From Seminavis robusta (taxonomy: Eukaryota; Bacillariophyta; Bacillariophyceae; Naviculales; Naviculaceae), in assembly GCA_903772945.1 (NCBI GenBank), contig CAICTM010000095.1, forward strand, positions 1 through 64,000: 64,000 nt of DNA. The letters run 5' to 3'. Position numbers and translations under genes: made by a program. Of this stretch, positions 9,753 through 20,800 are shown piece after piece. Below the pieces are notes generated by a model. It saw only the letters and a program-made list of their open reading frames with translations. It did no database searches and was not told where the DNA came from. Every line of letters starts with the position of its first letter. Position 1 is the stretch's first letter.

Positions 9753-12050
9753 ATGAGGATGGAAAAAGAAAGCATGGAAGCCACATGTCCCGACCATGGT
9801 GATTCTACCAAGAAGAAGCAGCAGCTTGCAATTGATCAGACTGAAGTGTTTTACGCCGTGCGAAAAGGCTTGAATGTCCAGTTTTGCATCTTTTTGAGAT
9901 GGGAAGATTGCAAAGCTCAGATTGAAGGTTGTCAAGATTCAGAGTATTCCAGCTTTGCGGATTGGCAGGAGGCTATTCACTATGTGAAGGTCAAGTCAGG
10001 AACTACTCATACAACTACCCATACAGCTACTGCAAGTCCTGATGTTGATGAAGATGTTGAGTCTGATGCTGAAAGATCTCATGATTCTGATGCCAAAGCT
10101 GAAACTACGTGTACTACTGATACCCCCAAGTCCAGAAAGAGAAAGAGGACTGTTTTTTTGCAGGGGGCTGTCTCTCCACAGAACACCAATGACATTGACA
10201 ACACTGAAGCTGAACCTTCAGCTTCAGAAAAATCTACTGCTAGAAGCAAAAAGCAAAAGACTTCCACCAAGATGAACACCACTGAAAAGAAAAAGCAATC
10301 CACTGGGACTGCAAAGGCAAAGGCAAAGGCAAAGAACAGCAAACAAACCACGAAGAAGAAATCAAAGAAAACGGATCCACCAAAGACGAAGACAAAGACA
10401 AACACAACCTCCAAGAAGGCATCTGCCAGTCGTCACAAGAAATCAGATACTGCGGCTACTACTAATAGTTCTACTGCCAACGGCAACAACAACAACCATA
10501 AAACAAGTACCAAAAACGACCGCAATCGTTACTACGAACCCTTGCACAAACTATTATTGGAAGGATACCTCCAATGTAAACCAAAGGCATGGCGACGTGA
10601 TCAGCTGGGATTGTCCTTTCGAGAACCACACAAACAAACCACACAAACGCGGTATCTTCAAGATCTCATGGAACTACGAGGATTCCTGGCCGCATCTCCC
10701 AATGTCGCCTACTTGCAATTGACTCCCGAAAAGCGCAAAACCATCAAGGCACAGTCCGATCATACCATTCTCAATCCACATTCCATACGGTATCTCAATC
10801 ATGCCTGGGGGGTCAATCGCAAATATCACAATGATCTAGATGACAAACTGCATGCTGCCACATCCACTACGACACCTCCCAAAGATACCACCGCATTTAC
10901 ATCCTGTACCATTGAACATCGACAAGCGGCACGCATGCGATACACCGCCAAGAAATTGTACATTCATCATCGGGTCGAAGCACTCACCAACGAATCGCGG
11001 CTCTACAATCTATTTCGTGGGAGGAACAACCAATCCACTACTACTACACGGGAAACAACTAATACGAATATCATGGGAGTTACTACTACGACAAACAACA
11101 ATAGTGAAAACGAGAATGGCACTGCCAACGACGACAACGACGACAATAAGGAACAACAACTAATAATGACTCCATCAATGGCAGGTCGCGATCAAAAACG
11201 AAAATGGCAACATCAAGCGGCACAAGAATGGGATGCCATGACCGAGGCAGAACGAGAACCGTGGATCGAAAAGGAACGATTGCACGATCTCGAACAACCT
11301 CATATCAAGGTCAAACTCATGGCGGCCCTCAAGGAGAATCCACAACGACCCACGGCAAAACTCGTCGAAGATATCGATTTTTGGTGTGGGCGAACGACCA
11401 TTGCCAAGTGGAGACAGACCTATCAATCAATATCCGCACGAGGAGGAACGAAACGAACGATTCGGGCTGCTACGAACAACAAACGGAATCTTGTCCCCCG
11501 ACAGCGGCAAATAACCAACAATTCCACTAATGCTACTACCCATGCAACACTGCCTGCTGCTCGTCCAGGTGCCGGTGTGAGTCTTCTTCGCCAGGAACAC
11601 GGTCAACTAAACGTGCCAGGCAACCATCAAGCACCGCAACACGAGCAGGACGATATTGAAAGGCAGCAAGAGGAAGAACCAGATCGGGTTGCTGCTGCTG
11701 CGACGCACCGTCAGGCTCAAGAAGCACTGTTGCAGGACGAGGTGCCAGAAGAAGAGACAGAGGAAGACCAGCAGGATGTGACGGCTGCAGCTGCAGCTGC
11801 AGCTGGTCATTTACTCGTTGAATTAGTGGAGGGACAGCCCACGACAACGACAACGACACTGCCGGACGTTTACCAGCATGACGACGAGGACGAGGACGAC
11901 AACGAAGAAGAAGAAGAAGAAAACGAAGAAGACACGAACAACCTCGACGACCTCGAGTCTGCACTGGAAGACAATGACCAAGCTCCTAGCGACGATGACG
12001 ATGCCAGCAACGTCATGGAATATGTTGGGGACTATGAAAACACGGGTTAG
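9753..12050 (+). CDS. Protein with RNase H1-type hybrid-binding (viroplasmin-like) domain, basic linker and acidic tail
   Basis: One uninterrupted frame of 765 residues. Residues about 31-78 (FYAVRKGLNVQFCIFLRWED, then CKAQIEGC and the FADWQEAIHYV end) match the N-terminal domain of eukaryotic RNase H1 and of caulimovirus viroplasmin. That fold binds RNA/DNA hybrids or dsRNA. The RNase H catalytic domain itself is missing. Next come a Lys/Thr/Ser-rich basic linker (about 120-255) that could act as a nuclear signal, and a conserved-looking central part. Around residues 475-555 an HMG-like stretch (QEWDAMTEAEREPWI) leads into a helix-turn-helix-like piece (LVEDIDFWCGRTTIAKW). The C-terminus is Gln/Ala-rich and then strongly Asp/Glu-rich. 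It probably acts on nucleic acid in the nucleus; the exact role is unknown. Convergent with the PDZ gene, 428 bp apart. Confidence 0.75.
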   Translation: MRMEKESMEATCPDHGDSTKKKQQLAIDQTEVFYAVRKGLNVQFCIFLRWEDCKAQIEGCQDSEYSSFADWQEAIHYVKVKSGTTHTTTHTATASPDVDEDVESDAERSHDSDAKAETTCTTDTPKSRKRKRTVFLQGAVSPQNTNDIDNTEAEPSASEKSTARSKKQKTSTKMNTTEKKKQSTGTAKAKAKAKNSKQTTKKKSKKTDPPKTKTKTNTTSKKASASRHKKSDTAATTNSSTANGNNNNHKTSTKNDRNRYYEPLHKLLLEGYLQCKPKAWRRDQLGLSFREPHKQTTQTRYLQDLMELRGFLAASPNVAYLQLTPEKRKTIKAQSDHTILNPHSIRYLNHAWGVNRKYHNDLDDKLHAATSTTTPPKDTTAFTSCTIEHRQAARMRYTAKKLYIHHRVEALTNESRLYNLFRGRNNQSTTTTRETTNTNIMGVTTTTNNNSENENGTANDDNDDNKEQQLIMTPSMAGRDQKRKWQHQAAQEWDAMTEAEREPWIEKERLHDLEQPHIKVKLMAALKENPQRPTAKLVEDIDFWCGRTTIAKWRQTYQSISARGGTKRTIRAATNNKRNLVPRQRQITNNSTNATTHATLPAARPGAGVSLLRQEHGQLNVPGNHQAPQHEQDDIERQQEEEPDRVAAAATHRQAQEALLQDEVPEEETEEDQQDVTAAAAAAAGHLLVELVEGQPTTTTTTLPDVYQHDDEDEDDNEEEEEENEEDTNNLDDLESALEDNDQAPSDDDDASNVMEYVGDYENTG

Positions 12051-12478
12051 CTTCAGTTGATTGCAACCTCTCTTCTTTCTGTATTTAGGCTTCCATGTAT
12101 CCTCCAGCGTCTATCTGTAGTCAATGGCTAACTTGCTTCGACCCAGCGTATTGAGAATTGAAAGCCACGGAACGACTATACTACGGTAGCTAGGGACAAG
12201 ATGATAGCTTCGCTTAGCTTGAGGATGAGACTTACTGGTTCACATCATGGACTTTTCAACCCCCCTCGACTCAGAATCCAACAGTGACGAATTGCATCGT
12301 CCTCGAAAGATAATTAGTGGTGTCAAAAACTCTTCTAGAAGTTACATGTAGCTAGAAATACGAAGCTAGAAGATCGCCAAGGACGCTCCGCTGCCTCAGT
12401 GATGGCGCATCAGCCACTGTATAGAGACACTGCGAAGTCAATTGGCGAGTCAAACCCAAGCCGCAACTAAAAACCTGT
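12051..12478. other. Short convergent intergenic region
   Basis: Shared 3' region between two convergent genes. No repeat, RNA gene or reading frame was recognised. Confidence 0.5.
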
Positions 12479-15400
12479 TTAACAGTCAGCTTTTGCGCTG
12501 ACAATCCCTTCGTCTTCAGGCTCTTGCTCCTCGTCTACCGCATCAACGTCAATATCCACTAGGGCTTCCGATCCTTCTTTCTGTTCCTCGGCTTCTTCGC
12601 CGTCTTCCTTTGCAGCCGGCTTTGAATCTTCTTCTGCTTCCTCGCTGGCCGCCGTCTCCTCGGCTGTTACCACTTCCTCTTTTCCCTCCTGTGCCTCTTC
12701 CTCGTTTACCTGCTCTTCCTCCTTTGCCTGATCATCCTCCTTGGCCTCGTCGTCGTCAAATGTTTCGTCTGTAGTTTCCGCCAAAATGGTGACGAGGGAT
12801 GTCTGTGCCCCCAACAATCTCGCAACGGTAGCAGCAGTCGCTTTCGTAACACTTTGCCCATTGACCGACTTGATCCACATCCCAGGACCGAGATCGGACG
12901 ACGCACAGATGGACTCTGGGACGATGGCCTTGATCAGAACCTTCCCAGAGCGTTGCGTCATGGTGAGTCCCACCTTGGTTTGGGGTGTAGGTTTTTTGAC
13001 CGCGGCCGTCACATAGAGTCCCTTGGGCACAGGAGGTCGCTCCGCCAAAATGGTGACAGTTCCAGTAGTTGCGGACAGCAAGGCGCCTACATCGAGGGCC
13101 TTTAATGTCTGACATGGGACATTGTCCACAGAGAGAAGTTCCTGCAGAATGGTACGTTTAAAAATAATGAGATGAGTCTTGAGCCGCCAAAACAACACAT
13201 TTAGTCGGCTACATGCCTCTCAAAGAAGACGAAGAAGAAACCTACCATTCCCTTTTCCAAGTTGGAATCCGCCGCCAAACTGCCCTCTGCGATAGTATCC
13301 ACCACAATCTTGCCATCAGTGTCACGTCGAACCGTAATTCCCAGGTCATCACTGTTTCCCGGACTGCGTTCCAATGTCGCCGTCACGAGGGCCCGTCGTC
13401 CCGATTCATTCCAGCCCTTGGACAATCCTGCCACCAGCACGACATTTCCCACGGCTTCGTGCAATAGCTTGGCCACACTTTCGACACTGAGTGCACTGCA
13501 AGTACTGTTGTTGATTCGCATAAGTTCCATGCCGACTTGCAAGTTACTGGCCGCCGCCTGCGATCCATCAGTAATACCCGTAATCATGACTTTGGAATTG
13601 TTGTTGACGGTGCGAAAACTAATCCCCAACGTTGCGTCTTTGGTTTCCTTGTACAAGACTTCGGTAATGAGTCCGGGTTGCAACATGGGTCGTGCGGCCA
13701 AAATGGTGACAAAATCTTCTTCTTCTTCTTCCTCCTCGTCTTTTCCAAGCGACGTGGACGACGACGGAGGCGGTTCGGAAAAGAGGGCTTGAATCCCCGC
13801 GGGTGTCAAGAGGGCACATTCCATATTGTTGAGTCGCACGACTTCCATTCCCTTGCGCAACTGGGTGCCACGAAAGAGCCCTGACTTGACACCTTCTTGG
13901 GAAATAAACACTCGTCCTTCTTTATAGTCAAACAGCCGATCGGAATCTTGTGGCTTACTCGTAGAGACAGCCGCGGTAATGTATTTGAATGCCGGAATGG
14001 CAGCACCATCGGGCGTGACGGCGACAATGGTAATGGTATCTTGCAATGTTGCCAGCATATTGGCCACCTCTTCGGCACTTTTTTCGGTACAATCGACATT
14101 ATTGACGGATTGAATCAACATGCCCGCGAGTAAATCGGTGGCCAATGTCGCCGCCGCCGATCCTTCGGCAATATTGATAATGGCGACGCGTCCATTGTGC
14201 ATGCGCATGCGAATTCCAACCTTGGCATCGGGTGTGGCTTTGGTCAGTGTGCCGGTGACAATGGGTGGAATACTCATGGGTGGCGATTGCACTAACAATG
14301 TCACGGGTATTCCTCCCCGCGCTTGTTGAATTAAATTCATGGCGACTTCTTCCGGTGCTTGTGATGCCGAAATGAGTTGGTTGTTGATGGCGAGTAAAAA
14401 CATGCCCGTTTTCAATCCCGACGCCGCGGCCAATCCTCCTTCTTGCAAATGACTAACGACAAGACGTCGTTTGTTGGCGTTGGAGCGTGCCAATTTGAGT
14501 CCAAAGGTTTGATCGGGTCGTGCCGGTTGGGTCCAAATGGCGGCCGTGTGCAAACTTGTAATCAAATCGGGCGGTGTCGGACTGGTACCGGCACTTGTCG
14601 GCGCTTCGGCAAGAAACGTAACAGTTCCATGAAGTGTCGCGAGATACTGTGATACTTGTTTGTTGTGCATTCCCTTGGGAATGGGCATGCCGTTGACACG
14701 ATGGAGAATCATGCCCGGTTCTAGTTTTTTGTTGTTCGTGTCGGTAGTACTATCGAGTAATCCACCTTCTCGAATGTACTTGACAATGACGCGTTCGTGT
14801 TTGGCGTCCATCCCCAACATGATTCCCAATTTGGAATTGGGCATTGCCTTGACGACAGTGGCGGTGACAATGGTTCCCGGGGGTGCCTGACACGTTTGTT
14901 GGGCAAGAATGGTAACCATGCGGGCATTCGCTGCCCGTGTGAGCAAACAATGGGCAATGGTCGGTGTTTCACAGGAAAAATTATTGATGGAGACGACTTT
15001 CATTCCAACTCGTAATTTGGATTGAGCAAAAGGACCTTCTGGGTCAATGGAATCAATGAGTACGGCACTGGCATTGATATTGTTGTTGTTGTTGCTGTTG
15101 GCACTAATGAATGCGATTCCTGGAGTTTTTCTATTTTCGCGCATAAGCTGTGCCTGGACGGTGCAAGTGACATGATGAGCTTCCGCCTTGGGTGGTCCTC
15201 CGGGTTGTTGTGCCAAGAGAGTGAGAGCTCCCACGGAACTGCGGAGTTGTTCAGCCGATTCCTTCTTGTCCACCGCCAGAGTATTATTGATGGAAATGAG
15301 TTCCATTTTTTCTTCCAGGCAAGATTGAGCTCCAAATGACTTTGGTACAATTTCACTGATAAAAACTCTTCCAGTCAAATTGAGTTCAGGGCCACTTGAT

Positions 15401-16005
15401 GTACCAGGTGAAGTAGTAGATGTATTGTTGTTGTTGCTGTTGTTGGTCTCTTTGGCTGGCTTGACCTGCACTTTTCCATCGACAATAAAAGTTCCAGATT
15501 CTTCATCTTGGCTATTATTATTATGAAGAATATCCTGCATGAGTGCAATTCCCAATTTGGTAGATTCCAATTCTTTCTGCAACACTGCCGTAAGAAGACT
15601 TCCAGGAGGAGCTTTTCGTTTGGGTTTGGTAACGGCCAAAAAGGTGATTAACCCCGATGGCGTTTGGACTTGTGGAACTCCCGTTTCGTGGGGATGATCG
15701 GGCAATGTCATGGTATCGATATTATTGATACTCAGCAGTACCATACCCACGTGAATTCCAAATGCCGGCAATTCACTGCTGGGAGAAATCGCCACCACTT
15801 GCCAATATCCATCGTGTGTCTTGACCAGAGTTAACCCATTCACCAATGACACGGGAATTGTCACCGTTACCAAATCACTACTATTGCTATTGCTAGCATT
15901 ATTAGCCATGCCAGCATTGGCCCGGCCCAACTTGCTATTCATGGCATTCTGTGCTTGCAGCACGTGAACTGCTCCACTCGCTTGTTGACCAGGAGTCTTC
16001 ACCAT
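12479..16005 (-). CDS. Ten-repeat PDZ-like protein with acidic tail
   Basis: Two exons, 16005-13246 and 13141-12479, separated by a 104-bp GT-AG intron (13245-13142), give 1140 residues. The splice rebuilds G-M-E-L-L-S-V-D-N inside repeat 9. The protein is about ten tandem PDZ-like modules of 75-140 residues. Each ends in the pattern GM-x-(I/L)-x-S-(I/V)-N-N ... VTILA (for example KMELISINN, GMELMRINN, GMWIKSVNG). Some carry Asn-rich insertions (repeats 2 and 3). The last ~95 residues are Glu/Asp/Ala-rich and probably disordered. There is no signal peptide or membrane segment, so a cytosolic or nuclear scaffold is likely. The classical carboxylate-binding GLGF loop is replaced by variants such as KLGI, so peptide binding cannot be assumed. 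A (CTTGT)n tract lies about 45-70 bp upstream of the start. Confidence 0.88.
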
Positions 16006-16046
16006 TGTCTTCTTCTCTTCTTACTATTTTAATACTCTTACTATTA

Positions 16047-16078
16047 ACTTGTCTCGTCTCGTCTTGTCTTGTCTTGTA
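16047..16078. repeat. (CTTGT/CTCGT)n microsatellite
   Basis: About six 5-bp units, directly upstream of the PDZ gene start and probably in its 5' UTR or core promoter. Confidence 0.7.
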
Positions 16079-16095
16079 TACCTATCTTAGGGTTT

Positions 16096-16190
16096 GGCTG
16101 ATGGTATGCCGGTAGTAGTCAACAATGACTGAACAAAAGTAAAAGTGAAAGGATTCGATTCGCTTGTCTCTTTTTCTGAAAATCACCAGG
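16096..16190. repeat. ~95-bp diverged repeat, copy A
   Basis: Shares GTAGTAGTCA, CAATGACTG and GCTTGTCTCTTTTT...GAAAATC in the same order and spacing with 25213-25318. This copy lies in the PDZ gene promoter region. Confidence 0.55.
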
Positions 16191-17143
16191 TTGAGGATCA
16201 GGGTGGATGTCACAGTGATGTCATTTGCTTACGTGGTCACTGCTTCTTGAGAAAGACAGCAAAGTTGCAATGATTTTACCGATCATCCAACCAGCAAGGG
16301 CTCAAGGCCACGACAGTTGACTCGACTCCACTCGACTCCACAGTACTGTAGCAATTACACGGGGCATCGAGATAGCAGTGTCAACATCAAACAAACAAGC
16401 AAGGAAGCAATGGAACGAAGCAAAAGGTTCGACGGATCTACTAGCTACCTAGCTACCGTACCGGTACATTCACCTTTTGGAAGGCAAGTTTTTGGAAGGA
16501 TGCTTGCAGGAAGTAGCTACACTAGTACACAGGCCTACCGTAACGTATAGCCAATAGCTGCCGTAGCACACCTCCCATCCCGCTGATTGAGTTGATGCGT
16601 AACACTTCGGCATCGAGTATGCATGCCTGCACACCCCGCAATGATTGCTCCAGGCATTCCGTACCGTACTACAAGATCGCTCGTACATAGCTAACTCCCA
16701 CCGTAGTAAGCCCCCTGTAGATTGATTCACCAAGCCTGGCCCTCGCAGGCTTTCGTAGATCGTCGATACTGAGTAGCCACTAACTTGCTTACTGCTCCAA
16801 TCTCCAATCCCATTATTTGTCATTGATTGGCTGAGCTACGGAACACCCTGTTGCGTGCCTTCCAAGTTGACTTACTTGTCGACCATAACAGTTACTAAAA
16901 CTTACCGAACTGGGGTGTGAGCTTTACTGGCTCTAATGGGGGTTTCGGACCAGGACTACATAATATATGCTGCTGTACAGTCGTACCTGTAATTAGCGAA
17001 ACAGTATCCCAGTCACACTGTGAATGCCCTTCTTCGGCAGAGCCCACTCCTGATCGAGGTCTTTATTGAGATCGTGTCAATCCATGCAGGTAGATCTCGT
17101 AAATGTGTTTTCGTGAGGACATTACGAGAAATAGGATAAAAGG

Positions 17144-17266
17144 GGTTTAGAGTAGGGAAATTATCTACGGAAGCCAGCCGGGGCCAGGCTTAAGCAAAGA
17201 ACAGTCGAAATTCAGGACTAGGTTCTGAGGGATCAGGGGCAAGAAATTGAGGACCATTACGGGGGG
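17144..17266. repeat. Dispersed ~120-bp repeat, copy B (inverted)
   Basis: Near-identical inverted copy of 2462-2580. The high identity in intergenic DNA implies a recent copy event or gene conversion. Confidence 0.75.
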
Positions 17267-17874
17267 CAAAGGGTTTGGCTTTGCGGGATCCACGGAGACA
17301 TAAATGGGTAGCTTTCACAAGGGCAATTGAGAAATAGGTGTTGGTACCTGGCTACAACAACAAGATATTTACCTAAGCTACATATACAGCCATCAATCCT
17401 GGGATTCTGAATATTTACGGGTTATAGTTAATGCTTTAGAGATTCCCAACATCTGCGGGTAGACCGCGATGGGATCCAAGAAGTCTTTCAGCGGCAACCA
17501 GTATCAGTATACCCACCTGGTAGCCGCATGAAGTTCAATGTACAGTATTGTCCTCTCGGATCGAGTAAGCCATCGCCTATTTGAGCAAGAGTCAATTTGC
17601 GTCTGTGCCTTGTTATCGATGTTCAAGATCGCTTCTACCTTGCAGCCATGGTCCTCGTTTCCAATTTGTGGCCAACCGATGCAGCACAGGGTTGAAACAT
17701 TCAATCAGACTTCCGCCCTTTCGAGGATCAGTACTTCACAGCCGCAGATAAATATTGGTTGAAACACTCAATCAGCCAGTCTAAACTCGGCAACAGTTCC
17801 ACCCAGTCAGCACACAATATCAGTATACCAATATCATAAAAACCATCTGAACATTTACTATAACCGCATCAGCC

Positions 17875-20800
17875 ATGAAGTCCTTCTCAACCATCCTCCA
17901 GGCCCTTGTCCATCATGCCACAGAGAAACCCAACAACATTGTCTTTACATGGGTGGACATCAAGTGCAAAGAACAACGAAACATGACATTCAAACAGCTG
18001 GAGGATGAGTCCAATGCTGTTGCTGCCCGTCTCCTCAAGCTTGGATGCAAGAAAGGAGATAGAGTCATGGTGGCTTATCCCTTTGGTCTCGAGTTCTTGG
18101 CTGGCATGTTTGGAGCCATGAAGATTGGAGTCATTCCTTGCTCCATCTACCCACCCAATCCCAGTCAGCTCAAAACTGATATGCCCAAGTTCCGTGGATT
18201 TGTGGAGGACGCTGGAGCGAAGTATGCTCTCACATCGAACACATTTGCCACTGCCATGACTGCTGCTAGCATCCTTTATAAGACTGGTGTCAAGTGGATT
18301 GGGACTGACAAACTACCAATCAAGAAAAGCAATCCAAACAAGCCCAAAGCCTACGAAAAATTCTTGGGACATCCAGAGGATATTTGCTTCATTCAGTACA
18401 CCTCTGGAAGCACTGGTCGACCCAAAGGAGTCATGATCAATCACCGGAATCTTGTGGAAAATTGCATGGCCATTGGCAACATGTCTAATGTTGATCCTTC
18501 AACTGTGGCGGCCCTGTGGGTCCCTCAATACCATGGTAGGATCATTTACTGCTGGCCACTATCTGCATTGAACCACCTTGTTGCTGATGCCTTTGTGTCT
18601 TCTTCCTTCTCGCTGCTTAGACATGGGCCTTGTGGCTGGCTTCATGTCGTCCCTCTACAGTGGCATCCATCTTGTCATGGCATCCCCCCTGGACTTTGTT
18701 GTCAACCCACTTCTTTGGACTGACATGGTGGAGAAATACCAGGCAAATCTTACCTGTGCCCCCAACTTTGCTTATGCCTTGCTCCTTAAACGTTTGGAGC
18801 AGGCCAACCGAAAAGCGGACTGGAGTTGTGTAAAGCGTGCTATGTTTGGGGGAGAACCTGCCCAGAGCCATGTTGTGGAAGCAGTGGTCAAAACCCTCTC
18901 CATCAAGCCAGAGCATGTCTACAACATTTACGGCCTTGCGGAGTCTGTCGTGTTTCTTACAGGCGGTTCTGCATTCCCAGACTCTGAGGGGCTTGTCAGT
19001 TGTGGTGTAGTAGACTCCCCAACCCTCAAGCTTCGAATTGTTGAGGAGGGAGAAGACGTCGAGGATGGAGCAGTTGGTAGTATCTGGGCCCAGTCACCTT
19101 GTGTGGCAGCTGGATACTATGGCCAGCCAGAGCTGACCACATCAACATTTGCCAATGATTTGCTCAACTATGAGGGCACTTGGCTCAATACTGGAGACCT
19201 GGGCAAGATTGTGGGTGGGCAGCTCTATGTCACTGGAAGAGTCAAAGATGTGATCATCATTAACGGGAAGAACTACTATCCAACAGATGTGGAGCTCTCT
19301 ACCGATGATCTCTTTGGTGATGTTATCCGCCCTGGCAGGACCACTGCCTTCCAGCATGGGGATGACAGTGTTGGTATTACTGTGGAGGGTCGCAAAGGGT
19401 TTGATAAGTCCGCAAATGAAGACTTGGCTGTCCAAATTGCCAACCATGTATCTCAGGCACATGGGTTGCCTGTCTCTGAGGTTGTGATTCTCAAGCTTGG
19501 CGTGACACCCAAGACCACGTCGGGGAAACTCAAGAGAAGTGAGATTCGACAGACAACAATTACTGGGGACTGGAAAGAATCATCTATACTGCTACACTTC
19601 AGGCGACAGAAGCCCAGATCTGCATTAGAGAGGAATCAACGATCATCGTTTCTTGAGAGGAGCTTTTCACTGAAAGGTGTTGCTAGCAGGGAGTTTTATC
19701 TCAATGAAGAAACGGAGCATGAAATAATGAGGAGGTCAATCAGACTTCCTGCCGGATCCCTTGATTCAACCTTTGAGGAGCAGCTGCATGTTGCTGTTGT
19801 GGGAGCTGGAGCTGCTGGCCTTGTCACTGCATTACGATTGGCCCAAAGGAACATCAAGGTTACACTGTTGGAACAGAATGAGCGGATTGGTGGACATGCA
19901 CGACATGTAGAAGTCTTTGGCCATGAACGTAATCCGGCATTCGGCGTGTTTCTTGCGGACGAGTATCCCAATCTCATCAATCTGGCAAGGGAACTAGGGG
20001 TAGAACCAATTCGTTTGGGTCCATCAAACCAAACTCGTGGCATTATCTCCATGACTGATCAGTCGATTCCCACAGTATCAGAATCTGAAATCAGCCGCTT
20101 TGTTGCAGAAATGCAGAGAATTCACAATGCTGGCACTGGTCAGAATGAAACAATTGGGCACTTCTTTCACCACAATGGATATGATCACCAATTCATTGTG
20201 TACTTCTATGTGGGCAAAATTGTGAGCTTTTTTGCAGGGCAATCGATCCAAGACTATCTCAACATCCCCTTGGAAATTGTTGCTTGGTTTGTTACTGCAT
20301 TTTCTATCAGCAACAAGGATGTCCTTCGATTGAGCAACAAAAGGTATATGGATGCCTTTCAGTTGGAGTTGAAGAGACTTGGGGTGGAAGTTTGCACAAG
20401 TGTGAATCCCAAGATACTTCGGCGTGATGATTCTGGAATAGCAATTTCTACTGGCACATGTGTCGATGAAGTTGTTCTGAATGTTGACAAGGTTGTATTG
20501 GCAGTTCCGCCTACTGCTGCTGTCCATGTCCTTGGAGATTCCATGTCACCAGAAGAGAATGTTCTGGCTGATTTTGATTGCCCCTTAGAGACAGTTGTGC
20601 TCCATACTGACTCAAAATGGGTTGATATTGAGAGCCCAGGTCACATTATGTTTGCCAACATCCCAGAGTGCTCAAGCTTACCAGATGCTTCTGACACAAT
20701 CCCAATCACAACATCTTGTTCAAGTGGTAAGTATATTTCAATATTGTTTGGATTGGATCAATTTTGCACCTGACACTCACTTTCAACCCCTATACTGAAC

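Larger units (their letters stand above)
16006..17874. other. Divergent intergenic region between PDZ and FAAL-fusion genes
   Basis: Likely holds both promoters. No gene is recognised. Seen here: the (CTTGT)n tract, a ~95-bp segment repeated at 25213-25318, a GTACCGGTAC palindrome at about 16453, and a near-identical inverted copy of the 2462-2580 repeat at 17144-17266. Confidence 0.5.
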
